Below are positions 36,640 to 44,390 of a DNA stretch of 64,000 nt, in pieces. Source of the stretch: Streptomyces sp. DvalAA-43 (GTDB lineage: Bacteria > Actinomycetota > Actinomycetes > Streptomycetales > Streptomycetaceae); contig NZ_FMBW01000069.1 of NCBI RefSeq assembly GCF_900091725.1, positions 27,692 to 91,691 of the forward strand, in the 5' to 3' direction. How positions within the stretch are numbered: the first letter of the stretch is position 1; every line of letters starts with the position of its first letter. The notes below the pieces were generated by a model. That model was not told where the DNA came from and searched no databases. It saw only the letters and a program-made list of their open reading frames with translations. A program made the translations under genes and the position numbers.

Positions 36640-37275
36640 CCGGTTCGGGTTCGTAGGCATACCACAAGCCCGCACGGCCGAGGAGAAGTTGGAGATGGCC
36701 TGGGGTGGGTGAGATGGAAGGCGTCCTGGAAAGTCTCACGTCCGAGGACGTGCCTGGCGGGGTCCTGAGCGGGTGCCCGGTGGCCGCAGGCCCGGTCCGG
36801 GAACGGGCGATGCGCGGCGTCATCGGGTGATGAGGACTGCGACGACGGCAGCGACCGCGCCCGCGACGCAAGCAACCAGGAAGCCCGCGCCGCCCATGGC
36901 GACCGTCAGCGGCGTAGCGAGGGACGGGTCGCATCCCTACGAGTCGAATTCGGGCGTGCACGGCCACGAGGTCGAGGTGTTCGTACTCCAGGTACCCGAG
37001 ATGGCCATGCCGCTGCCGGACCGGCGACAGACCCGGCTGCTCTCCCGCCGTCTCTCCGGCACCACTGGCCTCGGACCGGTTCTGTCGGCTTCCTACCCTC
37101 GCCGACCGGCCACGGCCCCACCTGCGACTCCCATGCCCTGGGCGATCCCGGGCAGACGGCCGTGGAACTCGTCCCCGCATGCCTGACGCAGGAGGCCGGC
37201 GCACGATCGTGCGTCTCATCGGCGGCCACTATCGGCGCCCGGGGGGGACACCGCTCCTGTAGGCGCCGGTGCGGA
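36640..37275. other. gene-poor stretch
   Basis: No confident gene in about 640 bases. On the minus strand 36820-36897 encodes a 25-residue entirely hydrophobic peptide (MGGAGFLVACVAGAVAAVV and more) directly behind an in-frame stop. It could be the last membrane helix of a broken protein or a tiny membrane peptide, but no ribosome site precedes it. Confidence 0.3.
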
Positions 37276-37334
37276 CCCGCGAGCGCCATGCGTGGCGTCT
37301 CCTCTCGGTGACGCCACGCACAGCGCTCGCGGGT
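37276..37334 (-). terminator. strong two-part terminator hairpin
   Basis: ACCCGCGAGCGC (37276-37287) pairs with GCGCTCGCGGGT (37323-37334), and inside it GCGTGGCGTC pairs with GACGCCACGC. It lies 32 bases downstream of the hydrolase stop on the leftward strand. Being symmetrical, it could stop both strands. Confidence 0.8.
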
Positions 37335-37366
37335 TGGCGGCTTCGTGTCGCGACAGGGCCGTCGGG

Positions 37367-38419
37367 TCAGCCGATCAGGGTGTCCTTCAGCCAGGGGGCG
37401 ATCACAGCCATCGCCTCGTCGAAGCGCGAGATGGCGCAGTGGCCGGTGTCCGGGATCAGTTCGACCTGGGTGTCCCTGCGGCCCTCGAACACCAAGGTGT
37501 CGTCCAGTGGGACGTGGACGTCCTCGGTGCCGTTGACCACCAGCATCGGCCCATTGGCGTCCTGGTCCAGCAGCGGGCGCAGGTCGAAGGCCGCGAAGGC
37601 CTCCTCGCGCTCGGCCGTGCTCGGCATGGCGTCGAAGCCGAGGGCGTTGCCGACGATGCCGTCCATCCCGAAGGCGAAGCCGCGGCCCGGAGCGAAGGAG
37701 CGCTCCACCGGGCCGCCGAGCACCACAGAGGCGTCGACTGCCCCGGTCAGCCCGGTCCGGGCGGAGTAGTAACCGCCCATCGAGATGCCGAAGTGGCCGA
37801 CCTTCCCGTTGCCGATCGTGCGGGCGAAGGAGACCAGTCCCGCGATCACCTCGGCCCCGCCATCCGGGGTCATCGGCAGATGGGCGGTCTCACCGGTACC
37901 GACGATGTCGAACAGCAGCAGCCGAACCGGCAGCGCGAGCGCGAGCTGCTCCCACATGCCGTGCAGGTCGGTCTTCCAGGAGTCCACCCCGCCGCTGGCC
38001 AGCACGACCGGCGCGTCGGCCGACAGGCCGGGGGCGGCTACCAGATGGATCGGCAGGGTGGCCTCGCCGCTGCGGTACGGGACGGTGAGCGTGCGGCGCT
38101 CGAACTCCACCGGGAAGCCGGGGGCGGCGAGGGCGTACTGCTCGACCTGGCGGGCGAGCGCGGTGCGCTTCGGTTCGTCGGCCAGCGAGGGGAACTTGGC
38201 CCAGCCGTACGCCTGCGCGGCCAGGCGGTGGCGCCCGGCCTCGGCGTGCCGGGTGGCGAGGGCGGACCACTCGTACACCCAGCTGCCGGGCCGGTCGGGC
38301 CACATCTCGGTGACGGCGGCGCGGACCGCGTCCACCTCGTCGACGGGGAGGCCGAGGGTCATCTGCGGGTAGCGCTCGACGAACAGGTCCTGTGGGTCCA
38401 GGGGCCAGGTGAAGGACAT
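37367..38419 (-). CDS. alpha/beta hydrolase (FrsA/DUF1100-like esterase)
   Basis: Serine hydrolase of 350 residues. An N-terminal helical part of about 120 residues precedes the alpha/beta fold, as in FrsA-like and 2,6-dihydropseudooxynicotine hydrolase-like enzymes. The nucleophile elbow is GISMGG with Ser213. The charge relay Asp is probably in NGTEDVHVP and the His in PDTGHCAIS near the C-terminus. No signal peptide. It is divergent from a TetR gene with a 9-bp dyad in the short intergenic region, so it is likely the regulated target, induced by its own substrate (an ester or C-C bonded ketone). A strong hairpin ends the unit. Confidence 0.88.
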   Translation of the reverse strand: MSFTWPLDPQDLFVERYPQMTLGLPVDEVDAVRAAVTEMWPDRPGSWVYEWSALATRHAEAGRHRLAAQAYGWAKFPSLADEPKRTALARQVEQYALAAPGFPVEFERRTLTVPYRSGEATLPIHLVAAPGLSADAPVVLASGGVDSWKTDLHGMWEQLALALPVRLLLFDIVGTGETAHLPMTPDGGAEVIAGLVSFARTIGNGKVGHFGISMGGYYSARTGLTGAVDASVVLGGPVERSFAPGRGFAFGMDGIVGNALGFDAMPSTAEREEAFAAFDLRPLLDQDANGPMLVVNGTEDVHVPLDDTLVFEGRRDTQVELIPDTGHCAISRFDEAMAVIAPWLKDTLIG

Positions 38420-38453
38420 GGTGATGCCTCCTGCTGCACTTAAAGCCAGAACT

Positions 38454-38495
38454 CTTGCATTAGTGACTATGCGCCTGGGTGACGCTTAATGCAAG
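38454..38495. promoter_or_regulatory. TetR operator dyad
   Basis: CTTGCATTA (38454-38462) and TAATGCAAG (38487-38495) form a perfect inverted repeat between the hydrolase and tetR genes. The wide spacing suggests two half-sites or two overlapping operators, one per promoter. Confidence 0.6.
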
Positions 38496-38533
38496 CCGCC
38501 CTGCGTTATGGTGGTGGTCGAGGTGATCGACAC

Positions 38534-39133
38534 ATGACCGGGAAAGAACCGGAGCCGGTCCGCCGCCGCCCTGGCGGCCGCGCCGCGCGAGTCCGCCAGG
38601 CCGTTCTCACAGCCGCCATGGAGATGCTGGCCGAGGAGGGCATCGCGCGGCTCAGCATCGCCGAGGTCGCGGCCCGTGCCGGGGTCAACGAGACCACGGT
38701 GTACCGGCGTTGGGGCAGTCGGGAAAAGCTCGTGCTGGACGCCATGCTGGCCGGCAGCGACGAGGGCATCCCCGTCCCCGACACCGGAGCCGTCCGCACC
38801 GACCTGGCCGCCTTCGCCCGCGCACTGGCCGAGTACCTGGCCACCCCGACCGGCCGCACCGTTGCCCGGGAGGCCTCACTCAGCTCCGAAGACCCCCACC
38901 TCGCCGCAGCATGGCAGACCTTCTGGCAGACCCGCCTCGACCAGGCCGGCACCATCATCAGCCGAGCCGTCGAACGCGGGGAACTCCCTGCGGACACGGA
39001 CACGGCCCTGGCACTGGAACTACTCTGCTCCCCGCTCCAGGCCCGTACTCTGCTCGGCCACCACCCCATCGAACCCGACCTCCCGGAACGCCTGACAGAC
39101 CTGGTACTGAACGGCCTGAGAGAGCGGCGGTAG
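38534..39133 (+). CDS. TetR-family transcriptional regulator
   Basis: 199-residue repressor. The N-terminal helix-turn-helix is typical: RQAVLTAAMEMLAEEGIARL, then EVAARAGVNETTVYRRWGSR (recognition helix at about residues 45-55). The C-terminal ligand domain resembles the TetR_C_11/AefR-like type with FARALAEYLATPTGR. ATG 38534 has GAGGTGAT 7 bases upstream; an ATG at 38489 would add 15 residues but overlaps the operator. It probably represses itself and the divergent hydrolase gene. Confidence 0.92.
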   Translation: MTGKEPEPVRRRPGGRAARVRQAVLTAAMEMLAEEGIARLSIAEVAARAGVNETTVYRRWGSREKLVLDAMLAGSDEGIPVPDTGAVRTDLAAFARALAEYLATPTGRTVAREASLSSEDPHLAAAWQTFWQTRLDQAGTIISRAVERGELPADTDTALALELLCSPLQARTLLGHHPIEPDLPERLTDLVLNGLRERR

Positions 39134-39526
39134 GGGCTGAACCCAGAGATACGCCAGCCCGACCCGGCCGGCCACGGTCGCGGTCGCGGTCGCGGTCGCG
39201 GAGAGGCTGTCGCTCTCGTAGGTGACACGGATGCGGAACCGGGCCCTGCTATCGAGCCACGCGCGCAGGGCGTCGAACACGGGCAGCAGGGACCGGTGGT
39301 TCGGGAGCGGCTCGGTGGAGAAGTTCGCGGACAGGCTGCCACACCCGGTGGCGCGGAACGCCGGAAGGACCAGGGCCCGGGACCGCCTGAGCCCACCGGG
39401 CACCCAGGCGGCCCGGTGGGCCCAGCGGAAGGTCACGACCAGGACCGCGGCCGCCAGCAAACGCTCCGCAGCCGCCAGGTACACGGCCTGGTACTCCAGC
39501 CGGACTTCGGTGTATGACCTGGTCAA
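39020..39526 (-). CDS. possible protein-coding fragment, family unknown
   Basis: Leftward frame of 168 residues, with very high third-position GC from about 39530 down to 39140, which suggests real coding. Residues include SYTEVRLEYQAVYLAAAERL, a likely helix AAAVLVVTFRWAHRAA, and FRIRVTYESDSLSATATATA. No good start codon or ribosome site is present (TTG 39526 is used for lack of better), and the end overlaps tetR by 114 bases, so it is probably a truncated gene whose own stop was lost. Function unknown. Confidence 0.35.
   Translation of the reverse strand: MTRSYTEVRLEYQAVYLAAAERLLAAAVLVVTFRWAHRAAWVPGGLRRSRALVLPAFRATGCGSLSANFSTEPLPNHRSLLPVFDALRAWLDSRARFRIRVTYESDSLSATATATATVAGRVGLAYLWVQPLPPLSQAVQYQVCQAFREVGFDGVVAEQSTGLERGAE
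39175..39201. repeat. CGGTCG hexanucleotide tandem repeat
   Basis: About 4.5 copies of CGGTCG. Read leftward within the possible coding fragment it gives a short Ala-Thr repeat. Prone to slippage in whole codon pairs only. Confidence 0.8.
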
Positions 39527-39654
39527 CGGCTTGGGCGCGGGGATGATAGAGGGGTGGTCTTGATTGAGTGCGGGACGGGTTCGCCCGACCTGTCCCGCGA
39601 AGGAGTGACCGCGCCGCGTGCAGTGACAGCGGCGGGCCCCGGGCCTGGTGTCGG

Positions 39655-40245
39655 CGGCGCCACCTCGACCACAGCACATGGAAACCGTCCTTCGGGGCCG
39701 CCGCCCACTGCCAGGCTTTCGCCCCCTCGGCACGGGGCGGGATGACGCCCGCCTGGGCCAAGGCGGGCTTCCAGGTGTACGTGTTCCATGCGTTCACCGC
39801 GACGGCGTCGCCGAAGCGCGTGGTGAGCAGCAGGGAGAACTTTTTTTCCTCTCTCCCTCCGGTTTCCCCCACGGCAGCTCCGCCTCCACCGGCGGGAACG
39901 TATCGATGTGACGCTTGAGTTCCTCGGCTACCGAGGGGGCAGATCCACCGTGCGGATCTTCTTTCCCTTCGGCAGGGCGAAGTACAGCCTTCCGTGAATC
40001 GCCTGTACTCGGCGCCGGACGTGAAGCATGCCGCGTACATAGTCGACGTCCTCCGGACTCAGCCCGAACACCTCGCCCTGGCGGAGCCCGCACCCCAGGC
40101 CAACCACGACAGCGATCCTGTTCCGCTCGTTGATGGCATCGCGGACCCGCAGTGCCGTAGCCATCGACCACGCGTCGCGCCGCTCCCGCGGCGACTTGGG
40201 CCACCGCACAGATTTCGCGTGCATAGGGTTGCGCACATGACGAGC
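39655..40245 (-). pseudogene. tyrosine recombinase (phage-type integrase) remnant
   Basis: Three leftward frames in series give a phage integrase catalytic region. First AINERNRIAVVVGLGCGLRQ and GEVFGLSPEDVDYVRG, with the first catalytic Arg, to RTVDLPP. Next SVAEELKRHIDTFPPVE and LPWGKPEGERKK. After a shift in a T-rich run near 39841, FSLLLTTRFGDAVAVNAWN and WKPALAQAGVIPPR to DGFHVL. The frame then breaks before the expected RHTYAS, so the second half of the active site (HxxR and the Tyr) is lost, as is the N-terminal DNA-binding part. It is a relic of an integrated element. Confidence 0.8.
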
Positions 40246-40968
40246 CTTCCCACCGCAGCCATGGCTGCCCCCGTGGCCAAACCCAGCCAAACCGTCATCC
40301 GCCCACGCTGATCACCAGGGAACAGAGTGCCGGCCGTCGCACACCAGTGCACTCCAGCCCGACGGCCGCAGCATCGTTCTGTGGCCCTGTACCCGCGTGC
40401 GAGGGCTGCCACCGTGCGCAAGTCCACGTCTCCCTCGGCATGCTGAAGACACCAGCATGCGGGTAGAGGCAGTCCTGTTGCTCCATGCCATCTGCTTCGT
40501 GGTCAGCTTCAGCGATTCAGCGCGCAGGACGTCAGGGGGTATCGCGCCGATGGCTTCGCCTATGCCGGGTGCGCCGGGGCGGCGGTGGCCAGCACGGCAT
40601 GTGCGGCCAGCACCGCAGCAAGGATGTTCTCGTGCACGACCACGTCGTCGGGTGTGCCGTCGGACTGGGGCAGCCCCGCAGCCTCTGCGGCTATGTAGAG
40701 CTCGATGACCGGTGCGTCCAGGAACCTGCCGCTGCCCGAACGTGCGGTTCGGCGGGCCCCTCGCCTGGCGACCGCGCCCGTTCCGGTTCATTGAGGACTG
40801 TGGCGTTGCTGTGGGGGGCAGCTATCCCTTAAATCATGCAACGCACTGCACAGTGCGCTAGCTTGGGCGTTGAACGAAAGCCGCCGACTAAATAGTTTGC
40901 GGCTCGTGATGCGAGCGCCGACCCCAGCCTTCCGAGCAAAGAGGTCGACGCCCGCCGTGCCTCGGCCG
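40246..40968. other. decayed gene-poor stretch
   Basis: About 720 bases without an intact gene. Leftward frames around 40400 (LRTVAALARGYRATERC) and 40600 (DVVVHENILAAVLAAHAVL) look like scraps of one or two decayed proteins in different phases, not assignable to a family. Confidence 0.35.
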
Positions 40969-41076
40969 CTAGAAGTGGTTCCAGATGCCGATCGCGACTT
41001 GGATCAGCAGGAGCCAGAACTTCGAGCGGTCGGGGCCTCCTTCATTCCCCTTGCGGGGCTTCGCGTGTCGACTCAT
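40969..41076 (-). CDS. 35-residue small protein with membrane-like C-terminus
   Basis: Leftward mini-gene: ATG 41076 with GGAGG 6 bases upstream. A basic N-terminal half (MSRHAKPRKGNEGG) is followed by a hydrophobic tail (FWLLLIQVAIGIWNHF). The ribosome site is good and the layout resembles small membrane-associated peptides, but no homologue is known to me. It is isolated in decayed DNA and could be chance. Confidence 0.35.
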   Translation of the reverse strand: MSRHAKPRKGNEGGPDRSKFWLLLIQVAIGIWNHF

Positions 41077-41359
41077 CGAGCCTCCAATCGCCAAACACCG
41101 CGCACACAACACCCCGGGTGGGTGGTGTGGACGGTGTCGGGTGATCGAGGGCCCGCAATCTGCACGCGGGATCGACCTTACGCAGAACATGCCTACCCTC
41201 ACCGGCGGTTCGGTGAATTGGTGCGGTGCATCTTGCACGTGGGTGGCTGACCTGCTGCTACGCCCACGGCGTCATGGGGAGACAGGGGATATGGACCACC
41301 GATGTGGGCGTGCTGATGCTGGCCCTCACCGGGGGAATCATTGCGATTGCGGCTGACGC

Positions 41360-41526
41360 CGACCAGCCAGAACCATCGGCGCGGGAGAAGGCGTTGGCAG
41401 GATCGCCCGCATGCCGACGCTGGCCGCCGTGCGGGCAGCGACACAGTCCGCCGGACCACCGCCGATGACGATCTGGTCCGTTTCGTGGGTGGCGGGCGAG
41501 CCGGTGCGGGGCGGTGTGTCGGCCAT
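41360..41526 (-). pseudogene. FAD-dependent oxidoreductase N-terminal scrap
   Basis: The residues HETDQIVIGGGPADCVAART show the GxGxxG-like dinucleotide-binding start of a flavoprotein (usually VIGGGPAG), but the frame loses similarity after about 55 residues and ends. Only the first strand-helix unit remains. Confidence 0.35.
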
Positions 41527-41643
41527 AGGTGTCCCGTCTCACTCAATAGAGTCACTTGCTCAACGAACCGAGTCGTTCGACCTTCTGTCTCAGCGAACCT
41601 GGTCGCGCGGCTGAGTGCGCTGGGGGCCGTACCGGCTGGGGTC

Positions 41644-42024
41644 TCAGTCGCTATGGGCGACCGACGCAGGGTCGGCGTCGAGCGCATCGAGAACTGCGTC
41701 GCCGTTCGCCCTGGCCCACTCGGTCAGCATGTGGATCGGCTCGATCAGCGTGGCCCCGAGCGAGGTGAGCTCGTACTCGACGCGGGGCGGCGCCTCGGCG
41801 TAGGCGTGGCGACGGATGAGTCCGTGCGCCTTGAGCCGTCGGAGCGTCTGGGTGAGCATCTTGCGGGAGATGCCGCCGATCAGCTCGATCAGCTCGCCGT
41901 GGCGCACCGGGCCCTTGCTGAGGCCGTAGAGCACGACCACCGTCCACTTGTCGGCGATCACCTCGACCGCCAGCCGCGCCGGACAGTCGGCGAGAAAGGG
42001 ATCGCCGGGACGGAAACCGCTCAT
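41644..42024 (-). CDS. HxlR-family transcriptional regulator
   Basis: 126-residue winged-helix regulator of the HxlR (MarR-like) family. The N-terminal Cys (DPFLADCPARLA) and the core WTVVVLYGLSKGPVRHGEL, ISRKMLTQTLRRLKAHGLI are diagnostic. In some relatives the N-terminal Cys senses quinones, diamide or aldehydes. ATG 42024 faces the divergent quinone-oxidoreductase-like gene across 88 bases that contain two direct repeats of an 11-bp motif. It probably controls that gene in response to electrophiles. Confidence 0.92.
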   Translation of the reverse strand: MSGFRPGDPFLADCPARLAVEVIADKWTVVVLYGLSKGPVRHGELIELIGGISRKMLTQTLRRLKAHGLIRRHAYAEAPPRVEYELTSLGATLIEPIHMLTEWARANGDAVLDALDADPASVAHSD

Positions 42025-42030
42025 GTGCCA

Positions 42031-42056
42031 AAGGTACCTGCGCCGAAGGTACCTGC
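42031..42056. promoter_or_regulatory. tandem 11-bp HxlR operator repeats
   Basis: AAGGTACCTGC occurs twice, at 42031-42041 and 42046-42056, each containing the palindrome GGTACC. The 15-bp register places both on nearly the same face of the helix. It lies 6 bases upstream of the hxlR-type start codon. Confidence 0.65.
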
Positions 42057-42112
42057 TGGTTCCTATCGGATTCATAGCCTGGGTTCTCTCCCCCTCCAGA
42101 GCCAGGAGAATC

Positions 42113-43045
42113 ATGCGAGTCATCACCCAGCAGACGTTCGGCGGTCCCGAGGTGCTCACCATCGTGGACGCGCCCGAGCCCCACCCCCTCCCCACCGAGG
42201 TTCTCGTCCGCGTCAAGGCGATCGGGCTGAACCCGCTGGAGGCGCTCCTGCGCGCCGGCGAGTTCCCCCCGCTGCTCGGCCAGCCGCCATTCATCCTCGG
42301 CTGGGACATCAGCGGCGTGGTTGAGGAGGGACCGCTGACGTATAGGTTCAGGCCCGGCGACGAGGTGTTCGGGATGCCACTGTTCCCACGGGCGGGGAGC
42401 GCTTACGCCGAGGTCGTGTCTGCGCCGGCGTTGCACCTGGCACGCAAGCCTGCGTCGCTCTCGCACGTCGAGGCGGCGGCCCTGCCGGTCGTCGGGCTGA
42501 CGGCGTGGCAGGGGCTCGTCGACCTCGCCGGCGTGACCGAGGGCGACCGCGTCCTGGTCCACGGCGGTGGTGGCGGGGTCGGCCACGTCGCGATCCAGAT
42601 CGCGAAAGCGCTCGGTGCGCACGTGATCGCGACCGCCAGCGGGGGCAAGCGGAAGTTCGTCGAGGAGTTCGGCGCGGACGAGGTGATCGACTACACGGCG
42701 GTCGACTTCACCGAGGCGGTCCGCGACATCGACGTCGTGCTCGACACGATCGGCGGCGACACCGTCGAGCGGTCGCTCGAAGTACTCCGCCCAGGCGGTC
42801 ACCTGGTGACGGCGGTCGCCGAGGGGGATTCGGCCCTCGCCGCCAAGTACGCGGCGGCCGGCATGCGCTTCAGCGGCATCGCGGTCGACCCCGATCCGGT
42901 CGCCCTGCGAGGGCTCGTCGAACTCGTCGAACAGGGCAGGCTCCGGATCCACGTGCAGGAGACGTTCCCGTTCGAGCACGTCGCCGTCGCGCACCGGCTG
43001 CTCGACGGCGGTCACCTCCAGGGCAAGCTCGTCCTCACCGTCTGA
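42113..43045 (+). CDS. NADPH-dependent quinone oxidoreductase-like protein (zeta-crystallin type)
   Basis: Medium-chain reductase, 310 residues, without zinc-binding residues. The substrate domain starts MRVITQQTFGGPEVL. The cofactor domain has VLVHGGGGGVGHVAIQIAKA (AXXGXXG-type NADPH loop at about residues 145-165), followed by IATASGGKRKFVEEFGADEV. This is the quinone reductase/zeta-crystallin branch, which reduces quinones, enones or similar electrophiles. AGGAGA lies 5 bases before ATG 42113. It is divergent from the HxlR regulator and followed by a strong terminator. Confidence 0.9.
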   Translation: MRVITQQTFGGPEVLTIVDAPEPHPLPTEVLVRVKAIGLNPLEALLRAGEFPPLLGQPPFILGWDISGVVEEGPLTYRFRPGDEVFGMPLFPRAGSAYAEVVSAPALHLARKPASLSHVEAAALPVVGLTAWQGLVDLAGVTEGDRVLVHGGGGGVGHVAIQIAKALGAHVIATASGGKRKFVEEFGADEVIDYTAVDFTEAVRDIDVVLDTIGGDTVERSLEVLRPGGHLVTAVAEGDSALAAKYAAAGMRFSGIAVDPDPVALRGLVELVEQGRLRIHVQETFPFEHVAVAHRLLDGGHLQGKLVLTV

Positions 43046-43052
43046 TCCCGTC

Positions 43053-43080
43053 GTGGGGCCTCGCGTGAGTGAGGCCCCAC
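43053..43080 (+). terminator. transcription terminator
   Basis: GTGGGGCCTC (43053-43062) and GAGGCCCCAC (43071-43080) form a perfect 10-bp stem with an 8-base loop, 7 bases after the oxidoreductase stop. No T-run follows, as is usual in this group. Confidence 0.85.
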
Positions 43081-43210
43081 CGAGATGTCCTCTCAGTCCC
43101 CACGGGTCGGCTCCGGCCTTTCGTCTCGGCGAACCGGGTCGATCTGTCTCATCCAGCTCAGTCCACGCAGGTCACCGTCATGCGGACGACTGGCTTCGTT
43201 GAGACAGGAC

Positions 43211-43643
43211 ATGAAGGAGATCGGGGACCCGCGGCGGGCCGAGACGTGGCTGGACGAGCAATGGCCATCAGCGCAAGAACATGGGCCTCGGGCACCGTGT
43301 CTACAAGCAGGGGGACTCACGCGCCCCGATCGTGCAGGACGCCCTCGACCGCCTGGTGGCTCGCGCGGCATCGCCGGAAGCGGCCCAGCTGGCTGCCCTG
43401 CACGCGGCGCCTCGCCGCGCCATCGCCGCCCGTAAGGGCATCCACCCGAACCTGGATCACCCCGCCGGTCTCGCGTACCACCTCCTGGACTTCGACACTC
43501 CTGCCTTCACGCCGATCTTCGTGATGAGCCGGATCACCGGCTGGACGGCCCACATCACGGAGCAGTTCGCTCACAACGCCCTGATCAGGCCGCTCGCTTC
43601 CTGCGGCGGGCCGGTTCAGCGTCCCGTTCCGACGGAGTCGTAG
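43211..43643 (+). pseudogene. citrate/2-methylcitrate synthase C-terminal remnant
   Basis: The last third of a citrate synthase: MGLGHRVYKQGDSRAPIVQD with the catalytic His region, then YHLLDFDTPAFTPIFVMSRI and TGWTAHITEQFAHNALIRPL with the catalytic Asp and Arg. The short upstream part RRAETWLDEQW is in another frame (shift near 43265). Everything before is missing, so it cannot make a working enzyme. Confidence 0.85.
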
Positions 43644-43793
43644 TCCGGTGCCCGTCGCGCGGTGACGCCGGACGAACGCGTCGCCCGGCCCGGGCCGGGC
43701 CAGTGCGTCCGCCGTTCTGTCGTTCCGCCGGGACGGACACGACTTGCGGCTTCGGGACGGCTTGCTGCCGTCCTCGCCCTCGCGACGAGCGGA

Positions 43794-44390
43794 TCAGGTG
43801 GTCCGCAGCAGTTCGCGCAGTTCGGTGGTGCTGATGACATGGGCGCGGGAAGGGAACACCTTTCCGAGCAGGACCCGGTGGGTCTCGGGGTCGGGGTCGG
43901 CGGTTCCGTCGGACAGGACGTAGACGCGGTAGTCGCGGTCGGCGGTGTCGACGAGGGTGGACAGGACGACGCCGCTGGTGCTGATCCCGGCGAGCACCAG
44001 GGTGTCGATGCCGCGGACGCGCAGCTGTTCGTGGAGATCGGTGGTGGAGAGCGAGCCGTAGCGGATCTTGCGGACGACGATGTCCCCGTCCCGGGGCGTG
44101 AGGCGCTCGTCGATCCGGGAGGCGGGGTTCTCGTCGTGCAGCATCTTCGCCGCGGCGACCGCGCCGAACGACTTGTTGGTACCGGGGACCGCGGCCCAGT
44201 CGTCCTCGGTGAAGGCGACGCGGACATGGCCGATGGTGCCGCCCGCGGCACGTACGTCGGCAACGGCGCTCCCGACCCGCTCGACGAGCGCGTCGCTGTC
44301 GGGGGCGAGGGGGACGATTCCGTTCTGGAAGTCCATGGCCAGCAGGGCGGTCCGCTCAGGGGCGATCAGGGGGAGGTCGGGGGTGCTCAC
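43794..44390 (-). CDS. isochorismatase-like hydrolase lacking the catalytic cysteine
   Basis: 198-residue protein of the isochorismatase-like fold. Asp20 (AMDFQNG) and Lys108 (VVRKIRYGS) of the usual Asp-Lys-Cys triad are present, but the nucleophile position in GISTSG-VVLST is Val141 instead of Cys. It might therefore act as a vinyl-ether hydrolase of the true isochorismatase kind, which does not need Cys, or be a non-catalytic member. Its GTG start overlaps the stop of the MFS gene (GTGA at 44390-44387), so it is the last gene of a MarR-MFS-hydrolase operon. Confidence 0.87.
   Translation of the reverse strand: MSTPDLPLIAPERTALLAMDFQNGIVPLAPDSDALVERVGSAVADVRAAGGTIGHVRVAFTEDDWAAVPGTNKSFGAVAAAKMLHDENPASRIDERLTPRDGDIVVRKIRYGSLSTTDLHEQLRVRGIDTLVLAGISTSGVVLSTLVDTADRDYRVYVLSDGTADPDPETHRVLLGKVFPSRAHVISTTELRELLRTT

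Noticed and set aside
36770..37190. Possible lanthipeptide-like precursor around the hydrophobic peptide
   Set aside because: In-frame stop before it, no leader, no Cys/Ser/Thr-rich core and no modification enzyme in the window.
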